Positions 41,101 to 52,880 of a DNA stretch of 64,000 nt are shown in pieces. Made by a program: the position numbers and the translations under genes. Source of the stretch: Gallionella capsiferriformans ES-2. GTDB taxonomy: Bacteria > Pseudomonadota > Gammaproteobacteria > Burkholderiales > Gallionellaceae. Location of the stretch: NCBI RefSeq assembly GCF_000145255.1, contig NC_014394.1, positions 558,001-622,000 on the forward strand. Reading direction: 5' to 3'. The notes beneath the pieces were generated by a model. It was given only the letters and a program-made list of their open reading frames with translations. It searched no databases and had not been told where the DNA came from. Position 1 is the first letter of the stretch. Each line of letters begins with the position of its first letter.

Positions 41101-42243
41101 CGTCTCGAAAAGTTGCTGCTGGATAAGGTTGCCAATGGCGGTCCTAAGAAGCTGGCTAAGGGTAGCTTACTGACGGCTGACTACTTGTCGGGTGTCGAGC
41201 ATCATCAATGGTTTGATATTCGCCTGGCAGACGATGAAGTCGCCGCGCAAATGGAACAGGTCAAGGATGGTCTGGCGCAAAAGCGTCTGGAATTCGATGC
41301 GGCTTTCGAATTGAAGAAGAAAAAGATGACGCAGGGCGATGAGTTGCAAGCCGGCGTGCAGAAGATGGTTAAGGTCTACGTTGCAGTTAAGCGTCGTCTG
41401 CAACCGGGTGATAAGATGGCCGGTCGTCACGGTAACAAGGGTGTGATCTCACGCATTGTTCCTGTTGAAGATATGCCTTATATGGCTGACGGTACGCCGG
41501 TTGACGTGGTGTTGAACCCGTTGGGCGTTCCTTCACGGATGAACATCGGTCAGATTCTGGAAACCCATCTGGGCTGGGCTGCCAATGGCTTAGGTAAGAA
41601 GATTGATCAGATGTTGCAGACCAATGCCAAGATCACCGAATTGCGCGGCTTCCTCGACAAGATCTACAACAATAACAACGGTCAGTCTGTTGATTTCAAA
41701 TCGTTTACCGACGACGAAATCATCGAATTGTGCCGCAATCTGCGTAAGGGTGTGCCTTTTGCGACCCCGGTATTTGACGGTGCATCGGAAGAAGAAATCA
41801 AGTACATGCTGGCGCTGGCTGACTTGCCGCTGTCGGGCCAAACGACCTTGCATGACGGTCGTACCGGCGAAGCGTTTGATCGTCCAGTCACGGTAGGTTA
41901 CAAGCATGTGCTGAAGCTGCATCACTTGGTTGATGACAAGATGCATGCACGTTCAACCGGTCCATACAGCCTGGTTACACAACAGCCGCTGGGTGGTAAG
42001 GCACAGTTCGGTGGTCAGCGTTTCGGTGAAATGGAAGTCTGGGCGTTGGAAGCGTATGGCGCGGCTTACACCTTGCAGGAAATGCTCACCGTTAAGTCGG
42101 ATGACGTAGCCGGACGTACCAAGGTGTATGAAAATATCGTCAAGGGTGATCACAAGATCGACGCCGGCATGCCGGAGTCGTTCAATGTGGTGATCAAGGA
42201 AATCAGATCTCTCGCCATCGATATGGATTTGGAGCGTAACTAG
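38164..42243 (+). CDS. rpoB: RNA polymerase beta subunit
   Basis: 1359 aa from the ATG at 38164 ([16 protein letters not shown]), with GGAG 8 nt upstream; the longer frame from 38143 begins with a TTG. All main regions are present, including the rifampicin region ([23 protein letters not shown]), the [10 protein letters not shown] stretch and the C-terminal [15 protein letters not shown]. No intein. Separated from rpoC by a heptamer element. Confidence 0.98.
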   Translation: MSYSFTEKKRIRKSFGKRIGALPVPFLLSTQLEAFAAFLQEATAPEKRKNEGLQAAFNGIFPIESHSKNARLDFVSYMLGTPAFDVKECQQRGLTYASPLRARVRLTIMDKEASKPTVKEVKEQEVYMGEMPLMTNTGSFVINGTERVIVSQLHRSPGVFFEHDRGKTHSSGKLLFSARIIPYRGSWLDFEFDAKDYVYFRIDRRRKMPVTILLRSLGYTNEDMLGMFYEFDTFQLGKKGGIQFEVVAERLRGEIARFDILDKSGKTIVATDKRITVRHIRQMQEAGIDKLAVADDFLLGRVIANNVIDKESGEIIANANDVMTEELLRKLQDANVTKLNTLYTNDLDQGAYISQTLRTDETTDKWTARVAIYRMMRPGEPPTEESVEGLFNGLFFSEERYDLSVVGRMKFNRRVGREELTGSPILSNEDIVAVVKILVELRNGRGEIDDIDHLGNRRVRAVGELAENQFRVGLARVERAVKERLGQAEADNLMPHDLINAKPISAAIKEFFGSSQLSQFMDQTNPLSEVTHKRRISALGPGGLTRERAGFEVRDVHPTHYGRVCPIETPEGPNIGLINSLALYARTNEYGFIETPYRKVTNGCVSNDVDYLSAIEESTYTIAQANAELDKKGRFTDDIVSARRHNEFVLAAPDTINYMDVSPSQVVSVAACLIPFLEHDDANRALMGANMSRQAVPCLRAEKPLVGTGIERTVALDSGTAVQAIRGGRIDYVDAARIVVRVNDEETTAGEVGVDIYNLIKYTRSNQNTNINQRPLVKVGDVIARGDVVADGASTDMGELALGQNVLVAFMPWNGYNYEDSILISERIIAQDRFTSIHIEELTVVARDTKLGTEEITRDIPNLSEVQLGRLDDCGIVHIGAEVAVGDVLVGKVTPKGETQLTPEEKLLRAIFGEKASDVKDTSLRVSAGSSGTVIDVQVFTREGLQRDKRAQQIVDDELNRYKKDLADQMRIVESDAFTRLEKLLLDKVANGGPKKLAKGSLLTADYLSGVEHHQWFDIRLADDEVAAQMEQVKDGLAQKRLEFDAAFELKKKKMTQGDELQAGVQKMVKVYVAVKRRLQPGDKMAGRHGNKGVISRIVPVEDMPYMADGTPVDVVLNPLGVPSRMNIGQILETHLGWAANGLGKKIDQMLQTNAKITELRGFLDKIYNNNNGQSVDFKSFTDDEIIELCRNLRKGVPFATPVFDGASEEEIKYMLALADLPLSGQTTLHDGRTGEAFDRPVTVGYKHVLKLHHLVDDKMHARSTGPYSLVTQQPLGGKAQFGGQRFGEMEVWALEAYGAAYTLQEMLTVKSDDVAGRTKVYENIVKGDHKIDAGMPESFNVVIKEIRSLAIDMDLERN

Positions 42244-42245
42244 AT

Positions 42246-42326
42246 ATAGGAAGTAGGAAGTAGGAAATAGAGAGCTTACCGCTCACCTATTTCCTACTCA
42301 CCATTTACTACACCCCACTTACCAGA
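42246..42326. repeat. heptamer-phased palindromic element (rpoB-rpoC)
   Basis: In strict 7-nt steps from 42248: AGGAAGT, AGGAAGT, AGGAAAT, AGAGAGC, TTACCGC, TCACCTA, TTTCCTA, CTCACCA, TTTACTA, CACCCCA, CTTACCA. The left arm (AGGAAAT) is complementary to the right (ATTTCCT). It fills nearly all of the rpoB-rpoC gap. Confidence 0.75.
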
Positions 42327-42340
42327 TTTAGGAGTTACAC

Positions 42341-45300
42341 ATGAAGTCATTGTTAGATTTGTTCAAACAGGTCACACAAAAAGAAGAATTCGATGCGATC
42401 AAGATTGGTCTTGCGTCACCTGAGAAAATTCGTTCCTGGTCGTATGGCGAAGTTAAAAAGCCTGAAACCATCAACTACCGCACCTTTAAACCTGAGCGCG
42501 ACGGTCTGTTCTGCGCTAAGATTTTCGGACCGGTAAAAGATTACGAATGTTTGTGCGGTAAGTACAAACGCCTGAAACATCGCGGTGTGATTTGCGAGAA
42601 GTGCGGCGTTGAAGTCACCCTGTCCAAAGTGCGTCGCGAACGCATGGGACATATCGAACTGGCAAGTCCGGTCGCGCATATCTGGTTTCTGAAGTCTCTG
42701 CCATCCCGTTTGGGTATGGTACTGGACATGACGCTGCGCGATATCGAGCGTGTCTTGTACTTCGAAGCCTATGTCGTGACTGAACCCGGCATGACACCGC
42801 TTAACCGCGGTCAGTTGTTGTCTGACGACGACTATCTGGCTAAGACTGAAGAGTACGGTGACGAATTCACTGCACTGATGGGCGCTGAAGGCGTGCGTGC
42901 CTTACTCTCCGGTCTTGATGTCATGAGTGAAATCGAGACGTTGCGTGCGGATTTGCAGGCGACCGGCTCTGAAACTAAGATCAAAAAGTACGCTAAGCGT
43001 CTGAAAGTGCTGGAAGCGTTTAGCGCATCCGGCATCAAGCCGCAGTGGATGGTGCTGGAAGTCTTGCCGGTATTGCCACCTGAATTGCGTCCGTTAGTGC
43101 CACTGGATGGCGGGCGCTTCGCGACATCTGATCTGAACGATCTGTATCGTCGCGTGATCAACCGTAACAACCGTCTGCGCCGCCTGCTGGAACTGAAGGC
43201 GCCGGATATCATCGTGCGTAACGAAAAGCGCATGTTGCAAGAAGCGGTCGATTCGCTGCTGGACAATGGTCGTCGCGGCAAAGCGATGACCGGTGCGAAC
43301 AAGCGCCAATTGAAGTCATTGGCTGACATGATCAAGGGTAAGAGCGGTCGTTTCCGTCAAAACTTGTTGGGTAAGCGCGTCGATTATTCCGGTCGTTCCG
43401 TGATCGTGGTGGGGCCGCAGCTCAAACTGCATCAGTGCGGTTTGCCTAAGAAAATGGCGCTGGAGTTGTTCAAGCCGTTTATCTTCAGTCGTCTGGAGGC
43501 CATGGGACTGGCAACGACGATCAAGGCAAGTAAGCGTATGGTCGAGGCTGAAGAACCGGTCGTGTGGGATATTCTCGAAGAAGTCATCCGCGAACATCCG
43601 GTGATGTTGAACCGCGCACCAACCTTGCACCGTTTGGGTATTCAAGCATTCGAACCGATCCTGATCGAAGGTAAGGCCATTCAATTGCACCCGTTGGTTT
43701 GTACGGCATTCAACGCCGACTTCGACGGCGATCAAATGGCGGTACACGTTCCTCTGTCGCTCGAAGCGCAGATGGAATGCCGTACCCTGTTGCTGGCATC
43801 CAACAACGTATTGTCACCTGCGAATGGTGAGCCGATTATTGTTCCTTCACAGGATATCGTGCTGGGTCTGTACTACATGACTCGCGAAAATATCGGCGTC
43901 AAGGGCGAAGGTTCGATGTTTGCCAATATCGCAGAAGTTTCGCGTGCCTATGAGTCTCGTGAAGTGGACTTGCAAGCTAAGGTTATCGTTCGTCTGAAGG
44001 AATTCCATAAAGACGAGGCGGGCGAGTTTGTAGAAAAGTTGGTTCGTCATGACACGACAGTGGGTCGTGCGCTGCTCTCAGAAGTGTTGCCGGCCGGGCT
44101 GCCGTTCGCATTGATTAATAAGGCATTGAAAAAGAAAGAGATTTCAAGGCTGATTAATGCGAGTTTCCGTCAGTGCGGGTTGCGCGATACCGTTATCATG
44201 GCCGATAAGCTGATGTACACCGGCTTTACTTATGCGACGCGCGCGGGTATTTCGATTTGTATCGATGATATGTTGATGCCGCCGGAAAAAGCGGATCTGA
44301 TCGGTGCAGCAGAAAAAGAAGTGATGGAGATTCACACCCAGTACACCTCGGGTCTGGTGACGGACGGCGAACGCTATAACAAGGTTGTGGATATCTGGGG
44401 TCGTACCGGTGACATGGTGGCTAAGGCCATGATGGATCAATTGAGCTCCGAGCCTGTCCTGGACCGTATTACGGGTGAAGTTCGCATGACGAACGGCAAG
44501 CCTATGATGCAGGAATCGTTAAATTCGATTTACATGATGGCCGACTCCGGTGCGCGGGGTTCTGCTGCACAGATTCGTCAGTTGTCCGGGATGCGCGGTT
44601 TGATGGCTAAACCGGATGGTTCGATTATTGAAACGCCAATCACCGCGAACTTCCGCGAAGGTTTGAGCATGTTGCAGTACTTTATTTCGACCCACGGTGC
44701 CCGTAAGGGTCTGGCCGATACGGCGTTGAAGACAGCGAACTCAGGTTACCTGACACGTCGTCTGGTCGATGTGACGCAGGATCTGGTGGTGGTGGAAGAG
44801 GACTGTGGCACGGTTAACGGCGCGATGATGAAGGCGATCGTTGAAGGCGGTGAAGTCATCGAAGCCTTGCGCGAACGTATTCTGGGTCGTGTATTGAGCC
44901 GTGATGTAGTCAATCCTGAGTCAGGTGAAACTCTGTACGAAATCGGTTGCCTGCTGGATGAAACCGCGGTTGAACGTATCGAAGCGCTGGGCGTGGATGA
45001 GGTTGAAGTTCGTGCACCGTTGAAGTGTGAGACGCGCTTCGGTCTGTGTGCTAAGTGCTACGGTCGTGATCTGGGTCGCGGTTCGATGGTTAACGTGGGT
45101 GAAGCAGTGGGTGTGATCGCTGCGCAATCCATCGGTGAACCAGGTACCCAGTTGACGATGCGTACCTTCCACGTCGGCGGTGCCGCATCACGTAACGTCG
45201 TCGCGAGCCAGGTTGAAGGTAAGTCTAACGGTGTGCTGAAATACAGCCCTAATATGCGCGTGGTGACCACCTTGCGCGGTGAAGCGATTGTCGTTGCGCG

Positions 45301-46588
45301 TAGTGCGGAAATTATCATCGCCGATGATTATGGTCGCGAACGCGAACGCCATAAGATTCCATACGGTGCGACGCTGGTGATTAAGGAAGGCGCTGCTGTC
45401 CGTGCCGGTGAAGTCCTGGCAACCTGGGATCCGCATACCCGTCCTATCATTACTGAGTACGCAGGTCGTGTCAGCTTCCAGAACGTTGAGGAAGGTGTGA
45501 CGGTTGCTAAGCAGATCGATGAAGTGACTGGCTTGTCAACGCTAGTGGTTATCGATCCTAAGCAGCGTACTGCGGCACAAAACAAGGCCGGCACGATGGT
45601 TCGTCCTATGGTTCGCCTGTTCGATGAAAGCGGTGAAGATGTCAAGCTGACAGGCACAGAAACAGCGGTTAGTGTGACGTTCCAGACCGGTTGCATTATT
45701 ACGGTAGAAGATGGTCAGATGGTTGGTATTGGTGATGTATTGGCGCGTATTCCTCAGGAATCTTCCAAGACTCGCGATATTACCGGTGGTTTGCCGCGTG
45801 TGGCTGAGTTGTTCGAAGCGCGTATCCCTAAAGATGCCGGCATGCTGGCTGAGTGTACCGGTACGGTATCGTTCGGTAAGGAAACCAAGGGCAAACAGCG
45901 TCTGGTTATTACCGATGTTGAAGGTCTGGCAAGCGAATTCCTGATTCCTAAGGAAAAACATGTGCTGGTTCACGATGGTCAGATGGTGACGCGCGGTGAA
46001 ATGATCGTCGACGGTCCTGCTGATCCTCACGATATTCTGCGCCTGTTGGGCGTCGCGGAGCTGGCTCGCTACATCACTGATGAAGTTCAGGAAGTGTACC
46101 GTCTGCAAGGCGTTAAGATCAACGACAAGCACATTGAAGTGATCGTGCGTCAGATGTTGCGTCGCGTTCAGGTGAAAGAAGTGGGTGATACTCGCTTTAT
46201 CGTGGGCGAACAGGTAGAGCGCGCAGATCTGCTGGAAGAAAACGAGAAAATGAGTGCTGCCGGCAAAGAGCCAGCTACTTTCGAATTTATGCTGCTGGGT
46301 ATTACCAAGGCATCGTTGTCGACCGATTCGTTTATCTCGGCCGCTTCCTTCCAGGAAACAACCCGTGTTCTGACCGAAGCTGCGATCATGGGCAAACGCG
46401 ACGAATTGCGCGGTCTGAAAGAAAACGTCATTGTGGGTCGTCTGATTCCGGCCGGTACCGGGATGGCTTACCACAATGCACGACGCAAGCAGGGTCTGGG
46501 TATTGATATGGCGCAAGGTCGTGATTTTATGGCTGCAGAGTCGGCACCCGCCGGTGAGTTGCTTGACAGTGCGGTGGTTTCTGAATAG
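42341..46588 (+). CDS. rpoC: RNA polymerase beta' subunit
   Basis: 1415 aa. Zinc site with Cys70, Cys72, Cys85 and Cys88 ([19 protein letters not shown]), active-site Mg loop NADFDGDQM, bridge-helix region and a second zinc site ([13 protein letters not shown]). Ordinary length, no intein. The ribosome binding site AGGAG is supplied by the end of the spacer. A strong terminator follows. Confidence 0.98.
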   Translation: MKSLLDLFKQVTQKEEFDAIKIGLASPEKIRSWSYGEVKKPETINYRTFKPERDGLFCAKIFGPVKDYECLCGKYKRLKHRGVICEKCGVEVTLSKVRRERMGHIELASPVAHIWFLKSLPSRLGMVLDMTLRDIERVLYFEAYVVTEPGMTPLNRGQLLSDDDYLAKTEEYGDEFTALMGAEGVRALLSGLDVMSEIETLRADLQATGSETKIKKYAKRLKVLEAFSASGIKPQWMVLEVLPVLPPELRPLVPLDGGRFATSDLNDLYRRVINRNNRLRRLLELKAPDIIVRNEKRMLQEAVDSLLDNGRRGKAMTGANKRQLKSLADMIKGKSGRFRQNLLGKRVDYSGRSVIVVGPQLKLHQCGLPKKMALELFKPFIFSRLEAMGLATTIKASKRMVEAEEPVVWDILEEVIREHPVMLNRAPTLHRLGIQAFEPILIEGKAIQLHPLVCTAFNADFDGDQMAVHVPLSLEAQMECRTLLLASNNVLSPANGEPIIVPSQDIVLGLYYMTRENIGVKGEGSMFANIAEVSRAYESREVDLQAKVIVRLKEFHKDEAGEFVEKLVRHDTTVGRALLSEVLPAGLPFALINKALKKKEISRLINASFRQCGLRDTVIMADKLMYTGFTYATRAGISICIDDMLMPPEKADLIGAAEKEVMEIHTQYTSGLVTDGERYNKVVDIWGRTGDMVAKAMMDQLSSEPVLDRITGEVRMTNGKPMMQESLNSIYMMADSGARGSAAQIRQLSGMRGLMAKPDGSIIETPITANFREGLSMLQYFISTHGARKGLADTALKTANSGYLTRRLVDVTQDLVVVEEDCGTVNGAMMKAIVEGGEVIEALRERILGRVLSRDVVNPESGETLYEIGCLLDETAVERIEALGVDEVEVRAPLKCETRFGLCAKCYGRDLGRGSMVNVGEAVGVIAAQSIGEPGTQLTMRTFHVGGAASRNVVASQVEGKSNGVLKYSPNMRVVTTLRGEAIVVARSAEIIIADDYGRERERHKIPYGATLVIKEGAAVRAGEVLATWDPHTRPIITEYAGRVSFQNVEEGVTVAKQIDEVTGLSTLVVIDPKQRTAAQNKAGTMVRPMVRLFDESGEDVKLTGTETAVSVTFQTGCIITVEDGQMVGIGDVLARIPQESSKTRDITGGLPRVAELFEARIPKDAGMLAECTGTVSFGKETKGKQRLVITDVEGLASEFLIPKEKHVLVHDGQMVTRGEMIVDGPADPHDILRLLGVAELARYITDEVQEVYRLQGVKINDKHIEVIVRQMLRRVQVKEVGDTRFIVGEQVERADLLEENEKMSAAGKEPATFEFMLLGITKASLSTDSFISAASFQETTRVLTEAAIMGKRDELRGLKENVIVGRLIPAGTGMAYHNARRKQGLGIDMAQGRDFMAAESAPAGELLDSAVVSE

Positions 46589-46602
46589 AATCCACAATCT
46601 TT

Positions 46603-46655
46603 TTATCGTCGCAGCAGGTGATTCTGTCTGTCTGCGACGATAAGCTTTTGTTTTA
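46603..46655 (+). terminator. terminator after rpoC
   Basis: TTATCGTCGCAG (46603-46614) pairs perfectly with CTGCGACGATAA (46632-46643) around a 17-nt loop, and GCTTTTGTTTT follows. It separates the rpoBC transcript from the str operon. Confidence 0.85.
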
Positions 46656-46699
46656 TAAACACAAACGGAATTTTAGAATTTACTTTAGGATGTTAGATA

Positions 46700-47074
46700 A
46701 TGCCAACCATTAATCAGTTGATCCGCAAGCCGCGTGTCGCAATCGTAGAAAAGAGCAAGGTACCAGCGCTCGGTAGTTCGCCACAAAAGCGTGGTGTGTG
46801 TACTCGTGTTTACACCACAACACCTAAGAAGCCTAACTCTGCGTTGCGTAAAGTGGCTAAAGTTCGTCTGACCAATGGTTTTGAAGTCATTAGCTACATC
46901 GGCGGTGAAGGCCATAATCTGCAGGAGCACTCGGTTGTGCTGTTGCGCGGTGGTCGTGTAAAGGATTTGCCGGGTGTGCGTTACCACATGGTTCGCGGTA
47001 GTCTGGATACAGCAGGTGTGAAGGATCGTAAGCAATCACGTTCCAAGTACGGTACCAAGCGTCCTAAGAAATAA
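46700..47074 (+). CDS. rpsL: 30S ribosomal protein S12
   Basis: 124 aa. Decoding-centre protein; the loops [17 protein letters not shown] and [13 protein letters not shown] are wild-type in appearance, with Lys at the classical streptomycin positions. First gene of the str group (rpsL-rpsG-fusA-tuf2). Confidence 0.98.
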   Translation: MPTINQLIRKPRVAIVEKSKVPALGSSPQKRGVCTRVYTTTPKKPNSALRKVAKVRLTNGFEVISYIGGEGHNLQEHSVVLLRGGRVKDLPGVRYHMVRGSLDTAGVKDRKQSRSKYGTKRPKK

Positions 47075-47116
47075 GTTCGCGATTGTATTTTTTTAAGTAA
47101 TTTATTTGAGGTTGAT

Positions 47117-47587
47117 ATGCCAAGACGCAGAGAAGTACCCAAACGTGAAGTGTTGCCAGATCCAAAGTTCGGTAATCAGGATTTGTCCAAATTTGTAAAC
47201 GTGTTGATGACAGCTGGTAAAAAATCAGTTGCAGAACGTATCTTGTACGGTGCACTGGAGCAGGTTGGCAAGAAGACTGGTAAAGATGCGATTGAAATTT
47301 TCAATCTTGCGCTGACCAATGCTAAGCCACAGGTTGAAGTGAAGAGCCGTCGTGTAGGTGGTGCAAACTACCAGGTTCCTGTTGAAGTTCGTCCGTCACG
47401 TCGTATGGCTTTGTCCATGCGCTGGTTGCGCGAAGCAGCTCGCAAGCGTGGTGAAAAATCCATGGGTATGCGTTTGGCTGGTGAGCTGATCGATGCATCT
47501 GAAGGTCGTGGTGGTGCGGTGAAGAAGCGTGAAGAAGTTCACCGTATGGCTGAAGCCAATAAGGCGTTCTCGCATTTCCGTTTCTAA
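47117..47587 (+). CDS. rpsG: 30S ribosomal protein S7
   Basis: 156 aa, typical length. Primary 16S rRNA-binding protein that nucleates the 30S head; in enterobacteria it represses str translation. Starts [19 protein letters not shown] and includes [17 protein letters not shown]. Confidence 0.98.
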   Translation: MPRRREVPKREVLPDPKFGNQDLSKFVNVLMTAGKKSVAERILYGALEQVGKKTGKDAIEIFNLALTNAKPQVEVKSRRVGGANYQVPVEVRPSRRMALSMRWLREAARKRGEKSMGMRLAGELIDASEGRGGAVKKREEVHRMAEANKAFSHFRF

Positions 47588-47623
47588 TTTAGCATTAACA
47601 ATCAAACTAGTTAGGTATACATC

Positions 47624-49717
47624 GTGGCTCGTAAAACACCTATTAACCGTTACCGTAATATCGGTATCAGCGCGCATATTGATGCGGGCAAAACTACGAC
47701 AACCGAACGTATTCTGTTCTACACCGGCGTAAGTCACAAGATCGGTGAAGTTCATGATGGCGCTGCCACCATGGACTGGATGGAACAGGAGCAGGAGCGT
47801 GGAATTACCATTACTTCGGCTGCGACAACATGCTTCTGGAAGGGCATGGAAAAGCAGTATGAAGAGCATCGTTTCAACATCATCGATACGCCGGGTCACG
47901 TTGACTTTACGATCGAAGTTGAACGTTCTATGCGTGTGCTTGACGGTGCGTGCATGGTTTATTGCGCAGTAGGTGGTGTGCAGCCTCAGTCGGAAACAGT
48001 TTGGCGTCAGGCTAACAAATACAAAGTCCCTCGTTTGGCTTTTGTTAACAAGATGGACCGTCAAGGCGCAAATTTCTTCAAAGTGGTTGAGCAGATGGGC
48101 ACACGCCTGCGTGCTAACCCTGTGCCGATTGTTGTGCCTATCGGTGCTGAAGAAAAATTCGAAGGTGTGGTTGATCTGATCAAGATGCGTGCCATCTACT
48201 GGGATGAGGCATCTCAGGGTATGAAGTTTGACTATCGTGAAATCCCGGCCGATTTGGTTGAGGTCGCTGCCGAATGGCGCGCGAAGATGGTTGAAACTGC
48301 TGCCGAAGCTTCTGAAGAGTTGATGAATAACTACCTTGAGAATGGTGAATTGACCGAAGAGGAAATTATTTTTGGTCTGCGCACCCGTACAATCGCCTGC
48401 GAAATTCAGCCTATGCTGTGCGGTTCGGCTTTCAAGAACAAGGGCGTCCAGCGTATGCTTGATGCGGTCATCATGTTCATGCCGTCGCCTGTGGATATCC
48501 CTGATGTGACGGGTGAAGACGAAGAAGGTCAGCCGATTTCGCGTAAAGCCGATGACAGCGAGAGTTTTTCTGCTTTGGCATTCAAGTTGATGACGGATCC
48601 ATTCGTCGGCCAATTGACCTTCGTGCGTGTTTATTCCGGTGTGCTGAAAAAGGGCGATACGGTCTACAACTCTGTGCGTGGCAAAAAGGAACGTATCGGT
48701 CGTATCGTGCAGATGCATGCTAATGAGCGACTGGAAGTGGATGAAATTCTGGCTGGCGATATCGCTGCTTGTATCGGTCTGAAGGAAGTGACCACCGGTG
48801 AATCTCTGTGTGATATCAACAATACGATCATTCTTGAGCGTATGGTATTCCCTGAGCCGGTGATCCACGTTGCAGTTGAACCTAAGACGAAGGTTGATCA
48901 GGAAAAGATGGGTCTGGCGCTGGGTCGTCTGGCTGCTGAAGATCCTTCTTTCCGTGTTCGCACCGATGAAGAGTCGGGTCAAACCATTATGTCCGGTATG
49001 GGTGAGTTGCATCTGGAAATTTTGGTCGACCGTATGAAGCGCGAATTTGGCGTTGAAGCGAACGTGGGTGCACCGCAAGTTGCCTACCGTGAAGCGATCC
49101 GCAAGAAAGTCGAAGTCGAAGGTAAGTACGCGAAGCAAACCGGTGGTCGCGGTCAGTATGGTCATGTGTGGATTACCATGGAGCCAAACGAAGCTGGCAA
49201 GGGTTTCGAATTCGTTGACGCGATCAAGGGTGGTACGGTTCCTCGTGAATACATCCCTGCGGTTGAAAAGGGTTTGCGCGAATCATTGCCAAGTGGTGTG
49301 TTGGCGGGCTTCCCGGTTGTCGATGTTAAGGTAACCTTGTTCGACGGTTCGTACCACGATGTTGACTCGAACGAAAATGCGTTCAAGATGGCAGCGTCTA
49401 TGGCCTTCAAGGAAGGTATGCGTAAGGCGAGTCCTGTTCTGCTTGAGCCTATGATGTCGGTTGAAGTTGAAACACCGGAAGACTATACAGGTACGGTGAT
49501 GGGCGATTTGTCATCACGCCGCGGTATGGTTCAGGGTATGGATGACATGTTGGGTGGTGGCAAGTCTGTTAAGGCGGAAGTTCCACTGTCTGAGATGTTT
49601 GGTTACTCTACATCGTTGCGTTCTGCGACTCAGGGTCGTGCTACGTACACAATGGAATTCAAGCATTACACTGAAGCGCCAAAGAATGTCGCTGAAGCGA
49701 TTATGAACAAGAAGTAA
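47624..49717 (+). CDS. fusA: elongation factor G
   Basis: 697 aa from a GTG start at 47624. Ribosomal translocase GTPase: G1 [30 protein letters not shown], then domains II-V through the typical [17 protein letters not shown] end. Full length. Followed by a palindromic heptamer element before tuf2. Confidence 0.98.
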   Translation: MARKTPINRYRNIGISAHIDAGKTTTTERILFYTGVSHKIGEVHDGAATMDWMEQEQERGITITSAATTCFWKGMEKQYEEHRFNIIDTPGHVDFTIEVERSMRVLDGACMVYCAVGGVQPQSETVWRQANKYKVPRLAFVNKMDRQGANFFKVVEQMGTRLRANPVPIVVPIGAEEKFEGVVDLIKMRAIYWDEASQGMKFDYREIPADLVEVAAEWRAKMVETAAEASEELMNNYLENGELTEEEIIFGLRTRTIACEIQPMLCGSAFKNKGVQRMLDAVIMFMPSPVDIPDVTGEDEEGQPISRKADDSESFSALAFKLMTDPFVGQLTFVRVYSGVLKKGDTVYNSVRGKKERIGRIVQMHANERLEVDEILAGDIAACIGLKEVTTGESLCDINNTIILERMVFPEPVIHVAVEPKTKVDQEKMGLALGRLAAEDPSFRVRTDEESGQTIMSGMGELHLEILVDRMKREFGVEANVGAPQVAYREAIRKKVEVEGKYAKQTGGRGQYGHVWITMEPNEAGKGFEFVDAIKGGTVPREYIPAVEKGLRESLPSGVLAGFPVVDVKVTLFDGSYHDVDSNENAFKMAASMAFKEGMRKASPVLLEPMMSVEVETPEDYTGTVMGDLSSRRGMVQGMDDMLGGGKSVKAEVPLSEMFGYSTSLRSATQGRATYTMEFKHYTEAPKNVAEAIMNKK

Positions 49718-49732
49718 AAGGAAGTTGTTAAA

Positions 49733-49780
49733 CACTAGTCGCTAGTTAGCCTTGAGCTAACTGGCGATTAGACGTTAGTA
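49733..49780. repeat. heptamer-phased hairpin element (fusA-tuf2)
   Basis: CTAGTCGCTAGTTAGC (49735-49750) pairs over 16 positions with GCTAACTGGCGATTAG (49756-49771), counting two G-U pairs, around a CTTGA loop. In 7-nt steps: ACTAGTC, GCTAGTT, AGCCTTG, AGCTAAC, TGGCGAT, TAGACGT, TAGTAAA. Confidence 0.7.
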
Positions 49781-49809
49781 AAACAGATAATTATTTGATA
49801 GAGGCTAAA

Positions 49810-51000
49810 ATGGCAAAAAGTAAATTTGAACGCACCAAACCACACGTCAACGTCGGTACGATCGGTCACGTGGATCACGGTAAGACAACGCTGACAGCGG
49901 CGATCACGATGGTGTTGTGCAAGAAGTTTGGCGGCGAAGCCAAGGCTTACGACCAGATCGATGCGGCACCGGAAGAAAAGGCACGCGGTATTACCATTAA
50001 TACCGCTCACGTTGAATACGAAACAGCAACTCGTCACTACGCTCACGTAGATTGCCCGGGCCACGCCGACTATGTTAAGAACATGATCACGGGTGCTGCG
50101 CAGATGGACGGCGCGATCCTGGTTTGTTCAGCTGCTGACGGTCCTATGCCTCAGACTCGCGAACACATCTTGCTGGCACGTCAGGTTGGCGTTCCTTACA
50201 TCGTTGTGTTCTTGAACAAGTGCGACATGGTCGACGACGAAGAGTTGCTCGAACTGGTTGAAATGGAAGTTCGTGAATTGCTGTCCAAGTACGATTTCCC
50301 TGGTGATGACATTCCAGTTATCAAGGGTTCTGCGATGCTGGCCATCAAGGGCGATCAGTCTGATATCGGCGAGCCTGCAATTTTTCGTTTGGCTGAAGCA
50401 TTGGATACCTACATTCCAACGCCGGAACGTGCTGTTGACGGCGCATTCCTGATGCCAGTTGAAGACGTATTCTCGATCTCCGGTCGCGGTACTGTTGTAA
50501 CGGGTCGTATCGAACGCGGTATCGTTAAAGTCGGCGAAGAAATCGAAATCGTTGGTATCAAGCCAACTTTGAAGACCACTTGTACTGGCGTTGAAATGTT
50601 CCGTAAGCTGCTCGATCAAGGTCAGGCTGGCGATAACGTGGGTGTTCTGTTGCGCGGTACGAAGCGTGAAGAAGTTGAGCGCGGTCAAGTATTGTGCAAA
50701 CCAGGTTCAATCAAGCCTCACACTAAGTTCACTGCGGAAATCTACGTATTGGGCAAAGAAGAAGGTGGTCGTCATACGCCATTCTTCCAGGGCTACCGTC
50801 CTCAGTTCTACTTCCGTACGACGGACGTAACGGGTGCAGTTGAATTGCCAGCGGGCACCGAAATGGTTATGCCAGGCGATAACGTCAGCATTACCGTTGC
50901 ACTGATCAATCCGATCGCGATGGAAGAAGGTCTGCGTTTCGCGATTCGCGAAGGTGGCCGTACCGTTGGTGCCGGTGTCGTTGCAAAAGTTATCGAGTAA
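49810..51000 (+). CDS. tuf: elongation factor Tu, copy 2
   Basis: 396 aa from the ATG at 49810 (AGAGG 8 nt upstream; the ATT-containing longer frame from 49795 is not conserved with tuf1). Protein identical to tuf1 at 33325 and nucleotide sequence apparently identical across the gene. Upstream sequences diverge right at the start codon, while downstream identity extends about 17 nt. Standard str-operon position between fusA and rpsJ. Confidence 0.98.
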   Translation: MAKSKFERTKPHVNVGTIGHVDHGKTTLTAAITMVLCKKFGGEAKAYDQIDAAPEEKARGITINTAHVEYETATRHYAHVDCPGHADYVKNMITGAAQMDGAILVCSAADGPMPQTREHILLARQVGVPYIVVFLNKCDMVDDEELLELVEMEVRELLSKYDFPGDDIPVIKGSAMLAIKGDQSDIGEPAIFRLAEALDTYIPTPERAVDGAFLMPVEDVFSISGRGTVVTGRIERGIVKVGEEIEIVGIKPTLKTTCTGVEMFRKLLDQGQAGDNVGVLLRGTKREEVERGQVLCKPGSIKPHTKFTAEIYVLGKEEGGRHTPFFQGYRPQFYFRTTDVTGAVELPAGTEMVMPGDNVSITVALINPIAMEEGLRFAIREGGRTVGAGVVAKVIE

Positions 51001-51002
51001 TA

Positions 51003-51082
51003 GCAGGATCGGGATTGTGGATTGAGGACTGAGTAGATTTTGTACTCAGATCTCACTCCTCGATCCTCATTCCTGATTTTGC
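51003..51082. repeat. heptamer-phased palindromic element (tuf2-rpsJ)
   Basis: 7-nt steps: AGCAGGA, TCGGGAT, TGTGGAT, TGAGGAC, TGAGTAG, ATTTTGT, ACTCAGA, TCTCACT, CCTCGAT, CCTCATT, CCTGATT. Centre CTGAGTA/TACTCAG is a perfect 7-bp stem; the outer arms are imperfectly complementary. It lies immediately upstream of the S10 promoter. Confidence 0.7.
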
Positions 51083-51111
51083 TTGCATTTAGTATTTATA
51101 GCGAATACAAT
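51083..51111 (+). promoter_or_regulatory. sigma70 promoter of the S10 operon
   Basis: TTGCAT (51083-51088), 17-bp spacer, TACAAT (51106-51111). Well placed upstream of rpsJ, with a hairpin beginning about at the expected transcription start. Confidence 0.65.
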
Positions 51112-51118
51112 GCGCCCC

Positions 51119-51152
51119 CTCACTTGATTGAGTTCAAGTGAGTTTGTTCTTT
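51119..51152 (+). terminator. hairpin with T-rich tail in the S10 leader (attenuator candidate)
   Basis: CTCACTTGA (51119-51127) pairs perfectly with TCAAGTGAG (51134-51142), followed by TTTGTTCTTT. A second hairpin, GCGGC/GCCGC, lies at 51158-51170. Together they resemble a leader in which transcription could be attenuated, as L4 does in enterobacteria. Confidence 0.6.
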
Positions 51153-51189
51153 AATTAGCGGCATTGCCGCACAAAGCCAGAGAAAATTT

Positions 51190-51501
51190 ATGCAAAGTCA
51201 AAAAATTCGCATTCGCCTCAAAGCGTTTGATTATCGTTTGATAGATCAATCCGCTGCACGCATTGTAGAAACAGCAAAGCGCACTGGCGCTGTGGTTAAT
51301 GGTCCTGTTCCATTGCCGACAAAAATTGAGCGTTTCGACGTTCTGCGTTCACCTCATGTCAATAAGACTTCGCGTGACCAATTCGAAATTCGTACCCATC
51401 TGCGTTTAATGGACATCGTTGACCCAACTGATAAGACAGTTGATGCGTTAATGAAGTTGGATCTGCCAGCTGGCGTTGATGTAGAAATCAAGTTGCAGTA
51501 A
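51190..51501 (+). CDS. rpsJ: 30S ribosomal protein S10
   Basis: 103 aa; also NusE in antitermination. [29 protein letters not shown] at the start and the loop region [27 protein letters not shown] are typical. First gene after the S10 promoter. The 111-bp gap to rplC carries a small hairpin. Confidence 0.98.
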   Translation: MQSQKIRIRLKAFDYRLIDQSAARIVETAKRTGAVVNGPVPLPTKIERFDVLRSPHVNKTSRDQFEIRTHLRLMDIVDPTDKTVDALMKLDLPAGVDVEIKLQ

Positions 51502-51521
51502 TAATTCAGGTTGGCGGTGCA

Positions 51522-51537
51522 AGGGTTTAATAACCCT
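51522..51537 (+). other. hairpin in the rpsJ-rplC spacer
   Basis: AGGGTT (51522-51527), loop TAAT, AACCCT (51532-51537). T-rich sequence (TTGTTTTTG) follows about 13 nt later. Possible weak attenuator or processing site in an unusually long spacer for this operon. Confidence 0.4.
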
Positions 51538-51612
51538 GCGCTGCTTGCTTGTTTTTGTAGTATCTAATCGGCTGACCAATTGTAGTTAGCCCCTTAACAA
51601 GAGGAAATTAAA

Positions 51613-52257
51613 ATGAGCTTAGGACTTGTCGGTCGCAAGATTGGCATGACCCGCGTATTTACCGAAGACGGATCATCGTTGCCGGTAACTGTGCTGGAAG
51701 TGTCTAATAATCGTGTTACTCAGGTTAAATCCGTTGCTGTAGATGGTTACACTGCTGTGCAAGTTGCACATGGTGTTCGTCGTGCAACCCGCGTCAGCAA
51801 AGCTGCCGCAGGACATTACGCTAAGGCGGGTGTGGAAGCCGGTAGTGCACTTAAAGAATTCATCGTTACGCCTGAGCAGTTGGATGGTTTGGCATTGGGT
51901 TCTTCTATCAGTGTTGAAATTTTCCAGGTAGGTCAGCTCGTTGATGTAACGGGTACGACTAAGGGTAAGGGTTACGCAGGTACCATCAAGCGTCACCATT
52001 TCAAATCAGGTCGCGCCTCTCACGGTAACTCAAAGTCACATAACGTACCGGGTTCTATCGGTATGGCGCAAGATCCAGGTCGTGTATTTCCTGGCAAGCG
52101 TATGACGGGTCATCTCGGTGATGAGCAGCGTACCGTTCAAAATCTACAAATCGTGCGTGTTGACGTTGCGCGTCAATTGTTGCTGGTTAAGGGCGCCGTT
52201 CCTGGTTGCACTAACAGCAAAATTATCGTGCGTCCCGCAGTGAAGGCAGGTGCCTAA
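51613..52257 (+). CDS. rplC: 50S ribosomal protein L3
   Basis: 214 aa. Near the peptidyl transferase centre; begins [19 protein letters not shown] and has the extended loop [31 protein letters not shown]. Stop overlaps rplD as TAATG. Confidence 0.98.
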   Translation: MSLGLVGRKIGMTRVFTEDGSSLPVTVLEVSNNRVTQVKSVAVDGYTAVQVAHGVRRATRVSKAAAGHYAKAGVEAGSALKEFIVTPEQLDGLALGSSISVEIFQVGQLVDVTGTTKGKGYAGTIKRHHFKSGRASHGNSKSHNVPGSIGMAQDPGRVFPGKRMTGHLGDEQRTVQNLQIVRVDVARQLLLVKGAVPGCTNSKIIVRPAVKAGA

Positions 52258-52880
52258 TGGAACTCAAAGTCATCAATGATAAAGGTCTGTCAACCGCAAA
52301 TCTCGTCGCTTCCGACGAAGTGTTTGGTCGTGGTTACAATGAAGATCTGGTGCATCAGCTGGTAACGGCTTATCAGGCAAATGCGCGCGCTGGTAACAGC
52401 AAGCAAAAGAGCCGTTGTGAAATCGCCAAGAGTACTCGCAAGCCGTTTGCCCAAAAGGGTACGGGTCGTGCACGTGCCGGTATGGCGTCCAGCCCGTTGT
52501 GGCGTGGTGGTGGTAAGATTTTCCCGAACACCGGCGAAGAAAACTACACTCAAAAAGTTAACCGTAAGATGTATCGCGCAGGTTTTGCAGCGATTCTGTC
52601 CAAGCTGGTAGCTGAGAGCCGTCTGGTTGTGATCGATGATCTGACCGTAGACGCACCTAAGACTAAGCTTCTTGCCGATAAGATCAAGAATCTGGGTATT
52701 GCTGGTCGCGTTCTCGTGATCACTGACAGCATGGATGAAAATCTGTACTTGTCTTCACGTAATCTGCCTAACGTACTGGTTCTGGAAGCCTATCAAGCTG
52801 ACCCTGTCAGTCTGGTTCGTTTTCCTAGTGTTGTTGTGACACGCGGTGCGGTAGCTAAAATTGAGGAGATGTTCGCATGA
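52257..52880 (+). CDS. rplD: 50S ribosomal protein L4
   Basis: 207 aa. Lines the exit tunnel; the long loop [25 protein letters not shown] is intact. In enterobacteria L4 also regulates the S10 operon. Overlaps rplC (TAATG) and rplW (ATGA). Confidence 0.98.
   Translation: MELKVINDKGLSTANLVASDEVFGRGYNEDLVHQLVTAYQANARAGNSKQKSRCEIAKSTRKPFAQKGTGRARAGMASSPLWRGGGKIFPNTGEENYTQKVNRKMYRAGFAAILSKLVAESRLVVIDDLTVDAPKTKLLADKIKNLGIAGRVLVITDSMDENLYLSSRNLPNVLVLEAYQADPVSLVRFPSVVVTRGAVAKIEEMFA

Noticed and set aside
42246..42326. CRISPR array
   Set aside because: The units are 7 nt, contiguous, without spacers, and no cas genes are present.
45542..46597. 351-codon minus-strand open frame antisense to rpoC
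   Set aside because: Low-complexity, His/Thr/Asn-rich shadow of rpoC without a ribosome binding site.
47396..49165. 589-codon minus-strand open frame antisense to fusA
   Set aside because: It mirrors the codon usage of a highly expressed gene, has no recognisable domain and lies wholly within fusA.
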